Positions 16,691 through 26,304 of a DNA stretch of 64,000 nt are shown here, piece after piece. A program made the translations under genes and the position numbers. The first letter of the stretch is position 1. Every line of letters begins with the position of its first letter. This DNA is from UBA10364 sp049611965 (GTDB taxonomy: Bacteria > Bacteroidota > Bacteroidia > Flavobacteriales > Schleiferiaceae). A model generated the notes under the pieces. It was not told the DNA's origin. It made no database searches and was given only the letters and a program-made list of their open reading frames with translations. The DNA is taken from the NCBI GenBank assembly GCA_049611965.1, contig JBMZBC010000006.1, positions 1 to 64,000 of the forward strand, read 5' to 3'.

Positions 16691-17960
16691 AACCAATAAA
16701 AGAACCTACCCACACGGAACCGCAGTAGAACCGCTTTACACTTCAGGACCACAAAACAACCCCGGCTTTCGAGCCCAACCTTGGTGGACCATGGTGCAAG
16801 AGCACCTCGTGGAAAAAGAATTTGCAGCCAATGATTGGGCACTAGAGCGCCTCAATCACGGTGCTTCCGGCTTGCTCTTCTACCTCACCGACGAGCATTA
16901 TTTGCCGCGCATTTTAAAAGACATTCAGTTAGAGTACATCAACCTTGGTCTAGTCATCGAGGGCAGTGGTCCAGCTGTGATGGAAGCCTTGTTACACCAC
17001 GCGCACAATGAGATCACCCCAGCGAGTAAGCTCCATGGCTTTATCAATATCGACCCCGTAGAAATTGCCGCGCGCACCGGCGTTTGGCACGAGGAGAAGA
17101 TGTACGAACTGGGCGAGCTTACCCGTCTAGCACCTAAGGGCATGAAATTCATGTGTGCCAATGCCAATTTCTATGGCGCATGCGGTGCTTCGGCTGCTAC
17201 CCAGCTAGGTTTGGCTGCCGCCCACCTCGATTTCTACCTCTCCACCTTCGGCGAAGTGGGCCTCGAGCAGTATTGGGCAGCACTCACTGCCGGCACCTAC
17301 ATGTTCGAAGAAATTGCGAAGCACCGCGCCCTTCGACTATTGTGGAAGCAGTTGTTGGGAGATTATGATTTGCCCGAGGTTCATTTAGAAATCTATTCAG
17401 AGACTTCGACCACCCATCAGAGTGGGTATGATATGCATACGAACCTGTTGCGCGCTACCTCCGCGGCCTTTGGCGCTATTGCCGGGGGTGCAGATGCCGT
17501 GCAGATTCGTCCCTACAACAGTGTCGCCACTTGGGCAGAAAAGGAAGGGGAGCGCTTGGCCTTGAATCAGCATTTTATGTTGGCCTATGAGAGCGGTATG
17601 GACCGGGTGATGGATCCTGCTGCAGGTTCTTATTTCATTGAAAATAAGACGGCAGAGTTGGTTACTGAGGCCACAGCTATTTTGAATGAAGTACGCTTAC
17701 TCGGAGGTTTAGTCGAGGCCTTGAAAAAGGGTTGGGTACAAGACCGCATTGAAGCGGAAGTAAGTACTGCAATGCCTAATGAGGTCTTGGGTGTGAATTT
17801 GTATCCTTTGGATGGCGAAGAGCTGCCTGAAGGAATGAAAGCTACTAAGAGAGATACAAGAGCCGCTCACCAGCAGCGCCACAAGGACAAGGAGATAGAG
17901 CCACTACGCGCTGTGCGCTGGGCGGCTGAATTGGAAACAGAACGTCATAACAGTAAATAA
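16683..17960 (+). CDS. mutA: Methylmalonyl-CoA mutase small (beta) subunit
   Basis: The 425-residue protein matches the TIM-barrel domain of the mutase family (TTHQSGYDMHTNLLRATSAA, DAVQIRPYN, DPAAGSYFIE). It has no C-terminal cobalamin-binding domain and no DxHxxG motif, as expected for the non-catalytic partner of MutB; it is also shorter than small subunits that keep a degenerate B12 domain. With MutB it interconverts methylmalonyl-CoA and succinyl-CoA. It overlaps the divIC-like gene by 8 bases and is followed after 6 bases by mutB. Confidence 0.93.
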   Translation: MSETNKRTYPHGTAVEPLYTSGPQNNPGFRAQPWWTMVQEHLVEKEFAANDWALERLNHGASGLLFYLTDEHYLPRILKDIQLEYINLGLVIEGSGPAVMEALLHHAHNEITPASKLHGFINIDPVEIAARTGVWHEEKMYELGELTRLAPKGMKFMCANANFYGACGASAATQLGLAAAHLDFYLSTFGEVGLEQYWAALTAGTYMFEEIAKHRALRLLWKQLLGDYDLPEVHLEIYSETSTTHQSGYDMHTNLLRATSAAFGAIAGGADAVQIRPYNSVATWAEKEGERLALNQHFMLAYESGMDRVMDPAAGSYFIENKTAELVTEATAILNEVRLLGGLVEALKKGWVQDRIEAEVSTAMPNEVLGVNLYPLDGEELPEGMKATKRDTRAAHQQRHKDKEIEPLRAVRWAAELETERHNSK

Positions 17961-17966
17961 CGGAGC

Positions 17967-20027
17967 ATGTCGAACACTTGGAATACACCTGAGCAGATCG
18001 AAGTTAAAGCTTCGTACGGACCGGAAGACTTAAAGGACGCGACGCATGTAGGGACATTACCGGGCGAGCCGCCGTATGTGCGCGGACCTTACGCTACCAT
18101 GTATGTGGGACGCCCTTGGACCATCCGCCAGTACGCCGGTTTTTCGACGGCTACTGAATCCAATGCCTTTTACCGTAGGAATTTAGCTGCGGGACAAAAG
18201 GGATTGTCTGTCGCCTTTGATTTGGCCACGCATCGCGGTTACGATAGCGATCACGAGCGCGTGATGGGTGATGTCGGAAAAGCCGGTGTGGCCATTGATT
18301 CTGTCGAAGATATGAAGGTGCTCTTTGACGGCATACCCTTGGATAAGATGTCCGTTTCCATGACGATGAATGGTGCCGTATTGCCGGTGATGGCCTTTTA
18401 CATTGTAGCAGCATTAGAGCAAGGTGTGGCCTTGGAGCAGCTTAGCGGGACTATACAGAACGATATCCTCAAAGAATTTATGGTGCGCAATACCTACATC
18501 TATCCGCCTAAGGAAAGCATGCGCATCATTTCGGACATCTTCGCCTACACGAGCGAACACATGCCGAGGTTCAACAGCATATCCATCTCGGGCTATCACA
18601 TGCAGGAGGCCGGCGCCACGGCCGATATTGAGATGGCCTACACGCTTTGTGACGGTTTAGAATATGTAAAGACGGGAATGGCAGCGGGATTGGAAATTGA
18701 TGCCTTTGCACCGCGCTTGAGCTTCTTTTGGGGCATAGGCATGAATCCCTTCATGGAGATTGCTAAAATGCGCGCAGCCCGATTCCTTTGGGCCAAACAC
18801 ATGAAAGCCTTAGGGGCCAAGCATCCGAAGTCCATGGCGCTGCGAACGCACAGCCAGACGTCTGGATGGTCGCTCACCGAACAGGACCCATTCAACAATG
18901 TGACGCGCACGGCTATTGAAGCTATGGCGGCAACTATGGGCGGTACACAGAGTTTGCACACCAACTCCTTGGACGAGGCCATCGCATTGCCCACGGATTT
19001 CTCGGCTCGTATTGCCCGCAATACGCAGTTGCACCTTCAAAAAGAAACAGACATCACCTTTACGGCGGATCCGTGGGGCGGTTCTTACTATGTCGAAAAA
19101 CTCACGGCAGATTTAATTGCGCGCGCTGAATCTTTGATGAGTGAGGTAGACGAGCTGGGTGGCATGACCAAAGCCATAGAAGCCGGTATCCCAAAAATGC
19201 GCATTGAAGAGGCTGCAGCCAAAAAGCAGGCGCGTATCGACGGAGCTACAGATATCATTGTGGGGGTAAATGCCTTCAAAACGGCCGACCGTGCGAACAT
19301 AGATATCCTAGAAGTCAAAGGGGACGAGGTCCGCGAGCAACAATTGGAAGGGTTGAAAGCGTTGAAGGCTGAAAGAGACGAGCAGGCCGTTGCGGATGCC
19401 CTCAAGGCCCTAGAAGCCGCCGCTGAAGGCGCCGCTAATTTACTAGCCCTGGCAGTGGAGGCAGCGAAGGTTCGAGCAACCCTCGGAGAGATTTCATTGG
19501 CACTAGAAAATAAATGGGGCCGCTACAAGGCGACTACAAAGACTATTAGTGGCGTATATTCGAAGGAGATGGTACAAAACGAAGATTTTGAAAAGGCGCG
19601 TGAAGCTTCTGATGCTTTTGCAAAGAAGGAGGGACGTAGACCAAGAATCATGGTTGCCAAAATGGGGCAAGACGGCCACGACCGTGGTGCTAAAGTGGTG
19701 GCTACCTCTTTTGCCGACCTTGGTTTCGACGTGGATATGGGGCCGCTGTTTCAAACGCCGAAGGAGGCTGCGAAGCAGGCGGTGGAGAACGACGTGCATA
19801 TCCTTGGCGTGAGCTCTCTCGCGGCGGGACATAAAACGCTAGTTCCGGCTGTGATGGAAGCACTCAAAGAATTAGGTCGTGAAGACATTATGGTTATCGT
19901 TGGCGGAGTTATTCCTGCGCAAGATTATGAGTTCTTGTACAACCAAGGCGTTGCTGGCATCTTTGGGCCAGGTACTCCTATTGCGAAAGCGGCCGGTGCC
20001 ATCCTAGAGCTCATGCTGGAAGAATAA
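17967..20027 (+). CDS. mutB: Methylmalonyl-CoA mutase large (alpha) subunit, B12-dependent
   Basis: The 686-residue catalytic subunit has the substrate barrel (RPWTIRQYAGFSTATESN, LSVAFDLATHRGYDSD) and a complete C-terminal cobalamin domain with DGHDRG at residues 569-574; His571 is the lower cobalt ligand. It converts (R)-methylmalonyl-CoA to succinyl-CoA using adenosylcobalamin. A linker at about residues 450-510 is rich in Ala, Glu and Lys and probably forms helices. The GTPase chaperone meaB is in the window at 45188, not in this operon; no methylmalonyl-CoA epimerase is seen. Confidence 0.97.
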   Translation: MSNTWNTPEQIEVKASYGPEDLKDATHVGTLPGEPPYVRGPYATMYVGRPWTIRQYAGFSTATESNAFYRRNLAAGQKGLSVAFDLATHRGYDSDHERVMGDVGKAGVAIDSVEDMKVLFDGIPLDKMSVSMTMNGAVLPVMAFYIVAALEQGVALEQLSGTIQNDILKEFMVRNTYIYPPKESMRIISDIFAYTSEHMPRFNSISISGYHMQEAGATADIEMAYTLCDGLEYVKTGMAAGLEIDAFAPRLSFFWGIGMNPFMEIAKMRAARFLWAKHMKALGAKHPKSMALRTHSQTSGWSLTEQDPFNNVTRTAIEAMAATMGGTQSLHTNSLDEAIALPTDFSARIARNTQLHLQKETDITFTADPWGGSYYVEKLTADLIARAESLMSEVDELGGMTKAIEAGIPKMRIEEAAAKKQARIDGATDIIVGVNAFKTADRANIDILEVKGDEVREQQLEGLKALKAERDEQAVADALKALEAAAEGAANLLALAVEAAKVRATLGEISLALENKWGRYKATTKTISGVYSKEMVQNEDFEKAREASDAFAKKEGRRPRIMVAKMGQDGHDRGAKVVATSFADLGFDVDMGPLFQTPKEAAKQAVENDVHILGVSSLAAGHKTLVPAVMEALKELGREDIMVIVGGVIPAQDYEFLYNQGVAGIFGPGTPIAKAAGAILELMLEE

Positions 20028-20055
20028 AAAAGCCCCGCTAATAGCGAGGCTTTTT
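20026..20055. terminator. Bidirectional terminator between mutB and typA
   Basis: An AGCCCCGCT/AGCGAGGCT stem with one mismatch and a three-base loop, with A-run and T-run on either side, lies between two convergent genes. Confidence 0.85.
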
Positions 20056-20085
20056 GGTTTAGGCGGGTCGGTTTAGGCGTTGCTT

Positions 20086-21879
20086 TTATCTCGAGGCACG
20101 CTTTCTATCGTGCTCGTTCAATAAGATTTTTCTCAATCGAATGCTCTCTGGCGTTACCTCCACGTATTCGTCTGGACCGATGTATTCCATCGCTTCCTCC
20201 AAAGAGAATTTGATTGGTGTCGCTAGGGCGGTGTTGTCGTCCTTACCGGCAGCACGCATGTTATTCAACTGCTTGCTGACACAAGGGTTGACTACAAGAT
20301 CACCTGGCTTGTTTTGTTCACCAATGACTTGGCCGCCGTAGATTTCATCAGCCGGTTCGATAAAGAATTTACCGCGGTCTTGGAGCTTGTCTAGCGAGTA
20401 TGCAGAAGCTTTACCAGCTTCTTTAGCAATCAATACCCCTGAGATACGACGCTCCATATCCCCTTTGTACGGTTGGTATTCCTTGAGGCGGTGTGCCATG
20501 ATGGCTTCCCCTGAAGTCGCAGTAAGAACATTATTTCTAAGGCCCATAATACCGCGAGAAGGAATTTCAAACTCAAGGCGAGTAAGGTCGCTCTTAGGTT
20601 CCATCACGAGAAGTTCACCTTTTCTTTTAGTGACCAATTCAATGACCTTACCTGCAGTTTCCTCAGGCACGTCTACGGTCAACTCTTCAATTGGCTCGTG
20701 CTTTACGCCGTCAATTTCTTTGAAGATCACCTGTGGCATACCCAGCTGTAATTCGTAGCCTTCGCGACGCATCGTTTCAATCAAGATCCCTAAGTGAAGG
20801 ATACCACGACCGTGAACGATGAATTGGTCCGCTGAACCCGTCTCTTCAACGCGCAATGCAAGGTTTTTCTCAATCTCCTGCATGAGGCGCTCGCGAATCT
20901 TCTGAGAAGTCACGTGCTTCCCTTCTTTACCGAAGAACGGCGAGTTGTTGATCGAGAACAACATGCTCATGGTTGGCTTGTCTATCTCCATATGCGGAAG
21001 CGACTCTGGATTCTCAGCATCGGCGATGGTATCCCCAATCTCAAATCCCTCAATACCGTTTACAGCGACAATCTCACCGGCACTGGCTTCCTTTATTTTC
21101 GTCTTTCCAAGACCTTCAAAGGCCATCAATTCCTTGATGCGTGCCTTTTTCGTGCTGCCATCACGCAAGCACAGAGTAACAGGCATATTTTCTTTCACTT
21201 GACCGCGAGTCACGCGACCAATGGCGATACGGCCAGTGAACGAGCTAAAGTCAAGCGAAGTGATTTGCATTTGCAAGCTACCTTCAGATACTTCAGGGGC
21301 AGGAATAGTTTCTACAATGGTATCTAGTAGGTAGGTGATGTCTTCGGTTGGATTTTCCCAATCGGGACCCATCCATTTTTCCTTGCCCGATCCGTAAACC
21401 GTTGTGAAGTCCAACTGCTCCTCAGTCGCGTCGAGGTTAAAGAACAATTCAAATACCTGATCGTGTACCAAATCTGGCGTACAGTTGGGCTTATCCACTT
21501 TATTGATGACTACAATAGGCACTTTACCTAAGGCAAGTGCTTTTTGCAATACGAAACGCGTCTGGGGCATAGGGCCTTCAAAGGCATCTACCAAAAGAAT
21601 CACACCGTCCGCCATGTTCAAAACACGCTCAACCTCTCCACCGAAGTCACTGTGACCCGGAGTATCGATAATGTTGATTTTGGTATCCTTCCAACGAATG
21701 CTCACATTCTTCGACAAAATGGTAATCCCGCGCTCGCGCTCAAGATCATTATTATCGAGCAGAAGGTCGTCTACTTGCTGGTTGTCACGGAACAGTTTTG
21801 CCGTGTGTAACATGTTATCTACCAGGGTAGTCTTACCGTGATCGACGTGTGCAATAATTGCAATATTTCTCAAATTCAT
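20086..21879 (-). CDS. typA: Ribosome-associated GTPase TypA/BipA
   Basis: The 597-residue translational GTPase shows G1 AHVDHGKTT (10-18), G3 DTPGH (72-76) and G4 NKVD (126-129), followed by EF-Tu-like domain II, two EF-G-like domains and the BipA-specific C-terminal domain. It binds the ribosome like EF-G and supports assembly and stress adaptation. The start is the ATG at 21879, with an exact -7 element (TACTTTTG) 20 bases upstream. Confidence 0.97.
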   Translation of the reverse strand: MNLRNIAIIAHVDHGKTTLVDNMLHTAKLFRDNQQVDDLLLDNNDLERERGITILSKNVSIRWKDTKINIIDTPGHSDFGGEVERVLNMADGVILLVDAFEGPMPQTRFVLQKALALGKVPIVVINKVDKPNCTPDLVHDQVFELFFNLDATEEQLDFTTVYGSGKEKWMGPDWENPTEDITYLLDTIVETIPAPEVSEGSLQMQITSLDFSSFTGRIAIGRVTRGQVKENMPVTLCLRDGSTKKARIKELMAFEGLGKTKIKEASAGEIVAVNGIEGFEIGDTIADAENPESLPHMEIDKPTMSMLFSINNSPFFGKEGKHVTSQKIRERLMQEIEKNLALRVEETGSADQFIVHGRGILHLGILIETMRREGYELQLGMPQVIFKEIDGVKHEPIEELTVDVPEETAGKVIELVTKRKGELLVMEPKSDLTRLEFEIPSRGIMGLRNNVLTATSGEAIMAHRLKEYQPYKGDMERRISGVLIAKEAGKASAYSLDKLQDRGKFFIEPADEIYGGQVIGEQNKPGDLVVNPCVSKQLNNMRAAGKDDNTALATPIKFSLEEAMEYIGPDEYVEVTPESIRLRKILLNEHDRKRASR

Positions 21880-21899
21880 GAGGGTAGTGATTTTCGCTG

Positions 21900-21907
21900 C
21901 AAAAGTA
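21900..21907 (-). promoter_or_regulatory. -7 element TACTTTTG of typA
   Basis: An exact TAnnTTTG match on the minus strand, 20 bases upstream of the typA ATG. Confidence 0.6.
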
Positions 21908-21971
21908 GGCTCTTTTATTCCCGTAGACTAACTTATTAGGGAGCAGTTTTATTAACCTAAACCCCTTCATT

Positions 21972-22814
21972 ATGAAACGCACTCCTTTCCTGGGGCCAAT
22001 TTTATGGCGCCCAACAATCGTGATCGCTATTTTCTTGGCTCAAAATCAACCGTTAAAGGCTGAAAAACAAACAATTAGAGATTATCTTGTTCGTAACTCA
22101 ATGTTATCCACAATTACACAGTTGGGACGAGAAAGTATAGATACTTCTGATTTTAGCTGGATCCAAAACGATCGATTTACCCAAGCTTCTTGGCCTGAAG
22201 ATTCAATTACTTTCGGGTTGGGGCTGCAGAATCAGCCCGCTTTATCCTCAGTTGCGCCGCTTTCAATACATGCCGATACCGTTCATTTCGAATGGAAAAC
22301 CACGGGAAAATATTCGGCTGTTTACCAGGCCAGTCTTTTTATTGATAGTGCATTTAAGAGTACCTATATGCCGTGTTGTGACCAGGCTTTTACGGGTACT
22401 TCATTAGCTCCGCAACTGACCTTGCTCAAAGCAGGTATGCCTTTGGTAGTAAACCACATGCCAAAAAGCTCGCATTATCCCATCTACCTTGTGGGGGAAG
22501 GAACTTTGAAATCAACTGGGGCTCAAGGTTGGTTCTTCTACCCACCGAATCTCTACGCGAGTAATAAACCACTTACTATGGTGGGAAAAGGTCCACACAA
22601 GGTTTATTGGCTCGGTGCTGACCATCCAGATATTTGTCCTGGCCAGCAGTTATATTTCGAAGAAGAGCTACTTGGAACGGCCCGTGAAGGATTCACTGAT
22701 ACCATATCTATGGATGCTCACTTCGATATTTTAGGCAGGCCATCATCTAATATGGAAGCAGTAGAGCTACGCAAAACAGGTAGAAAATGGCGGAAAGTAA
22801 TTAAGGTGAAGTAA
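21972..22814 (+). CDS. Secreted protein of unknown function
   Basis: I do not recognise this 280-residue protein. An N-terminal hydrophobic stretch (about residues 14-31, WRPTIVIAIFLAQNQPLKA) looks like a signal peptide. The rest is soluble, rich in beta-prone segments and aromatic residues. It has two adjacent cysteines (PCCDQAF) and one later (DICPGQQ), and a basic C terminus (LRKTGRKWRKVIKVK) that does not look like a type IX sorting domain. It stands alone between divergent typA and the downstream aldo/keto reductase gene, 37 bases away. Confidence 0.6.
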   Translation: MKRTPFLGPILWRPTIVIAIFLAQNQPLKAEKQTIRDYLVRNSMLSTITQLGRESIDTSDFSWIQNDRFTQASWPEDSITFGLGLQNQPALSSVAPLSIHADTVHFEWKTTGKYSAVYQASLFIDSAFKSTYMPCCDQAFTGTSLAPQLTLLKAGMPLVVNHMPKSSHYPIYLVGEGTLKSTGAQGWFFYPPNLYASNKPLTMVGKGPHKVYWLGADHPDICPGQQLYFEEELLGTAREGFTDTISMDAHFDILGRPSSNMEAVELRKTGRKWRKVIKVK

Positions 22815-22851
22815 TGGGTTTTTACTAAGTTGCACCCCTAACACTTTTGCT

Positions 22852-23715
22852 ATGTATAGTACTCCTTGGATGAGTGACATTGTTGTTGGTACGATGCGTT
22901 GGGGCATTTGGGATGCGAACTTCAAGACATCGGATTATCAGCGAATGATCGAGAAAAGCTTAGAATTAGGCTTTACCACCTTTGACCATGCAGACATCTA
23001 CGGAGATCACACAACGGAAATCGAGTTTGGCGAAGTATTAAAAAGTAATACTGTACTCCGAGAGCAAATGGAAATCGTCACTAAATGCGGCATCCTACGC
23101 GTTTGTGATAACAAGCCACAGCATTACATCAAGGCCTACGACAGTTCTAAAGAGCACATATTGCAGAGCGCAGAGGACAGCCTTCGTAACCTGAATACAG
23201 ATTATATTGATGTTTTGCTCCTTCACCGTCCAGATTTCTTGATGAATCCGGACGAGATTGGTGAGGCCTTTGAGCTCTTGTACCGCAGTGGAAAGGTACG
23301 CAGCTTTGGCGTGAGTAATTTCACGAAAAGCCAGGTTGAAATGCTCAGTGAAAGTGTCCCCGTAGGAACCCATCAACTCGAAATTTCTGTAAAAGCACTT
23401 CAGGCCTTTTCAGATGGAACCCTGGACCAATGCACAAAAGACGGTATTGTCCCTATGGCTTGGTCGCCGCTTGGTGGCGGAGATTTACCTGCAGTTTTGG
23501 TTAAAGAATTGAAGAAGTGGGCCACTGAATTTGGAACAACACCACAAGTCATCGCATTGGCTTGGCTCATGCAGCATCCTGCTGGAATATTACCTGTCAT
23601 AGGAACCACGAAACAAGACCATCTCGTAAAAAGTAAAGAAGCCTTGAGCATCAAGCTTGACCGCCAGCAATGGTATAGCATATATCAAGCTTCTACAGGA
23701 GTCAGAATACCATAG
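22852..23715 (+). CDS. Aldo/keto reductase (YdhF-like)
   Basis: The 287-residue TIM-barrel oxidoreductase has the full catalytic tetrad Asp45, Tyr50, Lys78 and His125 (in FDHADIYG, VTKCG and LLLHRPD) and the NADPH-binding end VIGTTKQDHL. It reduces carbonyls with NADPH; the natural substrate is unknown. The PEP carboxylase ATG follows the stop after one base, indicating cotranscription. Confidence 0.9.
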   Translation: MYSTPWMSDIVVGTMRWGIWDANFKTSDYQRMIEKSLELGFTTFDHADIYGDHTTEIEFGEVLKSNTVLREQMEIVTKCGILRVCDNKPQHYIKAYDSSKEHILQSAEDSLRNLNTDYIDVLLLHRPDFLMNPDEIGEAFELLYRSGKVRSFGVSNFTKSQVEMLSESVPVGTHQLEISVKALQAFSDGTLDQCTKDGIVPMAWSPLGGGDLPAVLVKELKKWATEFGTTPQVIALAWLMQHPAGILPVIGTTKQDHLVKSKEALSIKLDRQQWYSIYQASTGVRIP

Positions 23716-23716
23716 T

Positions 23717-26257
23717 ATGGAAACACAGGAAAATCTCGCGTTAAGTGCGGCGAATTATGAGAATCAAGTAGGACTGAAGTTTCAGCTCTACAACAGTCTC
23801 TTTCTCACTTTGCCTTTGGACGGTATACGTAATACAGGGATGTTTATTCCCATCCTCAACGAGTACTGCTTGAACCGATTGGCGGAAGGTCATAGCCCAA
23901 AGGACATCATTGAGCAGTTCTTTGATGAGTTCAAAGAAGGCGAAGATTTACAAAGCAGACACAACTTTTTGTTCAAAGTCTTGCAATATGTGGAGCGTCA
24001 AGTAGTATTGGTGGATGCCCTCGAGGATGCGGCCTACGGTAAGCTCAATAACTTGAGTGGAAAAGGGTCTCTAAGTGAGTTAATGATGCGCACCGAACGC
24101 ACTGGTAATCTGGACGAACTCAAGAATAGATTGCAAGAGTTCTCTATCCGTCCTGTTCTTACCGCGCATCCCACACAATTTTACCCGGGTCGAGTACTTG
24201 CCATCATTACAGATTTAACCGAGGCTATTCAGAAAAACGATTTGTCGTCCATTCGCATGTACCTCAAGCAGCTTGGTAAGACGCCGTTTTTCCAAAAGAA
24301 AAAGCCGACACCTTACGATGAGGCCATCAATCTCATTTGGTACTTGCAGAATGTATTTTACAAGAGTGCCGGAGACATTACCGCTGAAATGCGCCGCAGT
24401 CTTCCAGATTGGGACGGCACATTGAATCTAATTAACCTTGGTTTCTGGCCTGGTGGCGACCGTGATGGCAATCCTTATGTAAGTATCGATACTACAAAGA
24501 AAGTAGCCGATCGCTTGAGAAGCGTTTTGCTTCAATGCTACTACCAAGATCTCAGAAGTCTTCGTCGCAGAATATCCTTCGACGGCGTCTATGAAGATCT
24601 TATGGCTATTGAAAAGCAAGTGCTACGTTGTATTCGACATCAGGAGGATTGGGACTTTATTTCATTCCGGGAAGCCTTGCGCGGTGTACGTTCAGATTTA
24701 ATCCAAAAACACGACAGCATCTTCGTGGAATTGGTCGAAGAATTGTTGGACCGTGTTGCGTTGTTCGGATCGCATTTTGCAAGTATTGATATTCGCCAAG
24801 ACAGCAGAGAAATCAAGCGAGCTTTCGATGCATTGCTCGATCAATTAGGTCTGCAAGAGCCGGGTACTCCCGAAGAGCTCTTCAAGATGAATGCAAGTTG
24901 GGACGGAACGCTCACCGGCGATGACCGTATTGACGACACCTTACAAAGCTTTAAGACCATTCGTGCAATACAAGCATCTAATGGTCCAAAAGGTGCGCAC
25001 AGGTATATTATTTCGAATTGTCGTGGTGCTATGGATGTGGCACGCGTATTTGCATTGGCAAGATGGACAGCCTTTGGTGCAGAAAAAGTATCGGTGGATG
25101 TAGTTCCGCTGTTTGAAACTATTGACGATTTAGTAGGTGCGGGAGCATCTATGAATACCTTGTATTCCGATGAAAACTACCGTGCCCATTTGCAGCGTAG
25201 AGGGAATAAGCAGACCATTATGCTTGGATTCTCAGACGGTACGAAAGACGGTGGTTATATGTCTGCCAACTGGAACATCTACCGCGCGAAGGAGAACCTT
25301 ACGCGTGTATCCAAACAGAACGATATAGATGTACTCTTCTTTGACGGCCGAGGGGGACCACCGGCACGTGGAGGGGGTAATACCCACAACTTCTATGCAT
25401 CGCTAGGTAAGAACATAGCCTCTTCTGAAATTCAGCTTACAGTTCAAGGGCAGACGATTTCAAGCAATTTTGGTACGCCGGAAAGTGCTCAGTTCAATAT
25501 GGAGCAGTTGATTACCGCTGGTCTAGAAAACCTACTGTTGGAGGACGATACCAAACTGTTGCAACCGGCTGAGCGTCAACTTTTGGAGCAGCTGAGTGAT
25601 ATCAGTTTGAAGAGTTACACTGCACTGAAAGAAAATCCGTTGTTTACAGAGTTCCTTGAGGAAATGAGCCCATTGAAGTTTTACGGAATGGCCAACATTG
25701 GCTCTCGTCCTTCAAAGCGTGGCAAAGCCAAGAAATTGGAATTAGATGACCTTCGCGCCATTCCATTTGTAGGTGCTTGGTCGCAACTGAAGATGAATAT
25801 TCCTGGGTTTTACGGATTGGGTCAAGCAATTGAGCAACTGGCATCCGAAGGAAAGTTGCACGAAGTTGAGGCGTTGTACAAGAAGTCTAAGTTCTTTAGA
25901 ACACTCGTTGAGAACTCTATGCAAAGTATGTGTAAGACCTTCTTCCCGCTTACTTCCTACATGGCAGATGATCCTAAATTTGGTGCGTTTTGGTCTTCCA
26001 TGAACGAAGAGTTCGAACGCACGCAGGAGTGGGTGTTAAAGATCAGTGGGCAGCCAGAGTTGTTGTCAAATAACCCAGGTATTAAAGCCTCCATCGCTTT
26101 GCGTGAAAACATCGTGTTATCGCTTCTGGTCATACAGCAATATGCGCTTATCACGCTAAGAGATTGTGATTGTAGTGATCAAGAAAAAGCGATACTCGAA
26201 AAACTTGTAGTGCGATCCTTGTATGGAAACATCAATGCTTCGCGTAATAGTGCTTAA
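23717..26257 (+). CDS. ppc: Phosphoenolpyruvate carboxylase
   Basis: Starting at ATG 23717, one base after the preceding stop, the enzyme has 846 residues. It carboxylates PEP to oxaloacetate, replenishing the TCA cycle. The catalytic histidine motif is TAHPTQ (His151) and the second site is FDGRGGPPARGGG (Arg545), where most PEPCs have FHGRGG; the Asp variant is, as far as I recall, usual in flavobacteria. The end NASRNSA is in place of the usual RNTG terminus. An alternative upstream start at 23657 would overlap the reductase gene by 59 bases and is rejected. A terminator follows. Confidence 0.95.
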   Translation: METQENLALSAANYENQVGLKFQLYNSLFLTLPLDGIRNTGMFIPILNEYCLNRLAEGHSPKDIIEQFFDEFKEGEDLQSRHNFLFKVLQYVERQVVLVDALEDAAYGKLNNLSGKGSLSELMMRTERTGNLDELKNRLQEFSIRPVLTAHPTQFYPGRVLAIITDLTEAIQKNDLSSIRMYLKQLGKTPFFQKKKPTPYDEAINLIWYLQNVFYKSAGDITAEMRRSLPDWDGTLNLINLGFWPGGDRDGNPYVSIDTTKKVADRLRSVLLQCYYQDLRSLRRRISFDGVYEDLMAIEKQVLRCIRHQEDWDFISFREALRGVRSDLIQKHDSIFVELVEELLDRVALFGSHFASIDIRQDSREIKRAFDALLDQLGLQEPGTPEELFKMNASWDGTLTGDDRIDDTLQSFKTIRAIQASNGPKGAHRYIISNCRGAMDVARVFALARWTAFGAEKVSVDVVPLFETIDDLVGAGASMNTLYSDENYRAHLQRRGNKQTIMLGFSDGTKDGGYMSANWNIYRAKENLTRVSKQNDIDVLFFDGRGGPPARGGGNTHNFYASLGKNIASSEIQLTVQGQTISSNFGTPESAQFNMEQLITAGLENLLLEDDTKLLQPAERQLLEQLSDISLKSYTALKENPLFTEFLEEMSPLKFYGMANIGSRPSKRGKAKKLELDDLRAIPFVGAWSQLKMNIPGFYGLGQAIEQLASEGKLHEVEALYKKSKFFRTLVENSMQSMCKTFFPLTSYMADDPKFGAFWSSMNEEFERTQEWVLKISGQPELLSNNPGIKASIALRENIVLSLLVIQQYALITLRDCDCSDQEKAILEKLVVRSLYGNINASRNSA

Positions 26258-26274
26258 GCACAAATTTTAAAACA

Positions 26275-26303
26275 TAAAAAGGCGCCCGCAGGGCGCCTTT
26301 TTT
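26275..26303. terminator. Bidirectional terminator between ppc and the TonB receptor gene
   Basis: A perfect GGCGCCC/GGGCGCC stem with a three-base loop, flanked by A-run and T-run. Confidence 0.9.
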
Positions 26304-26304
26304 G

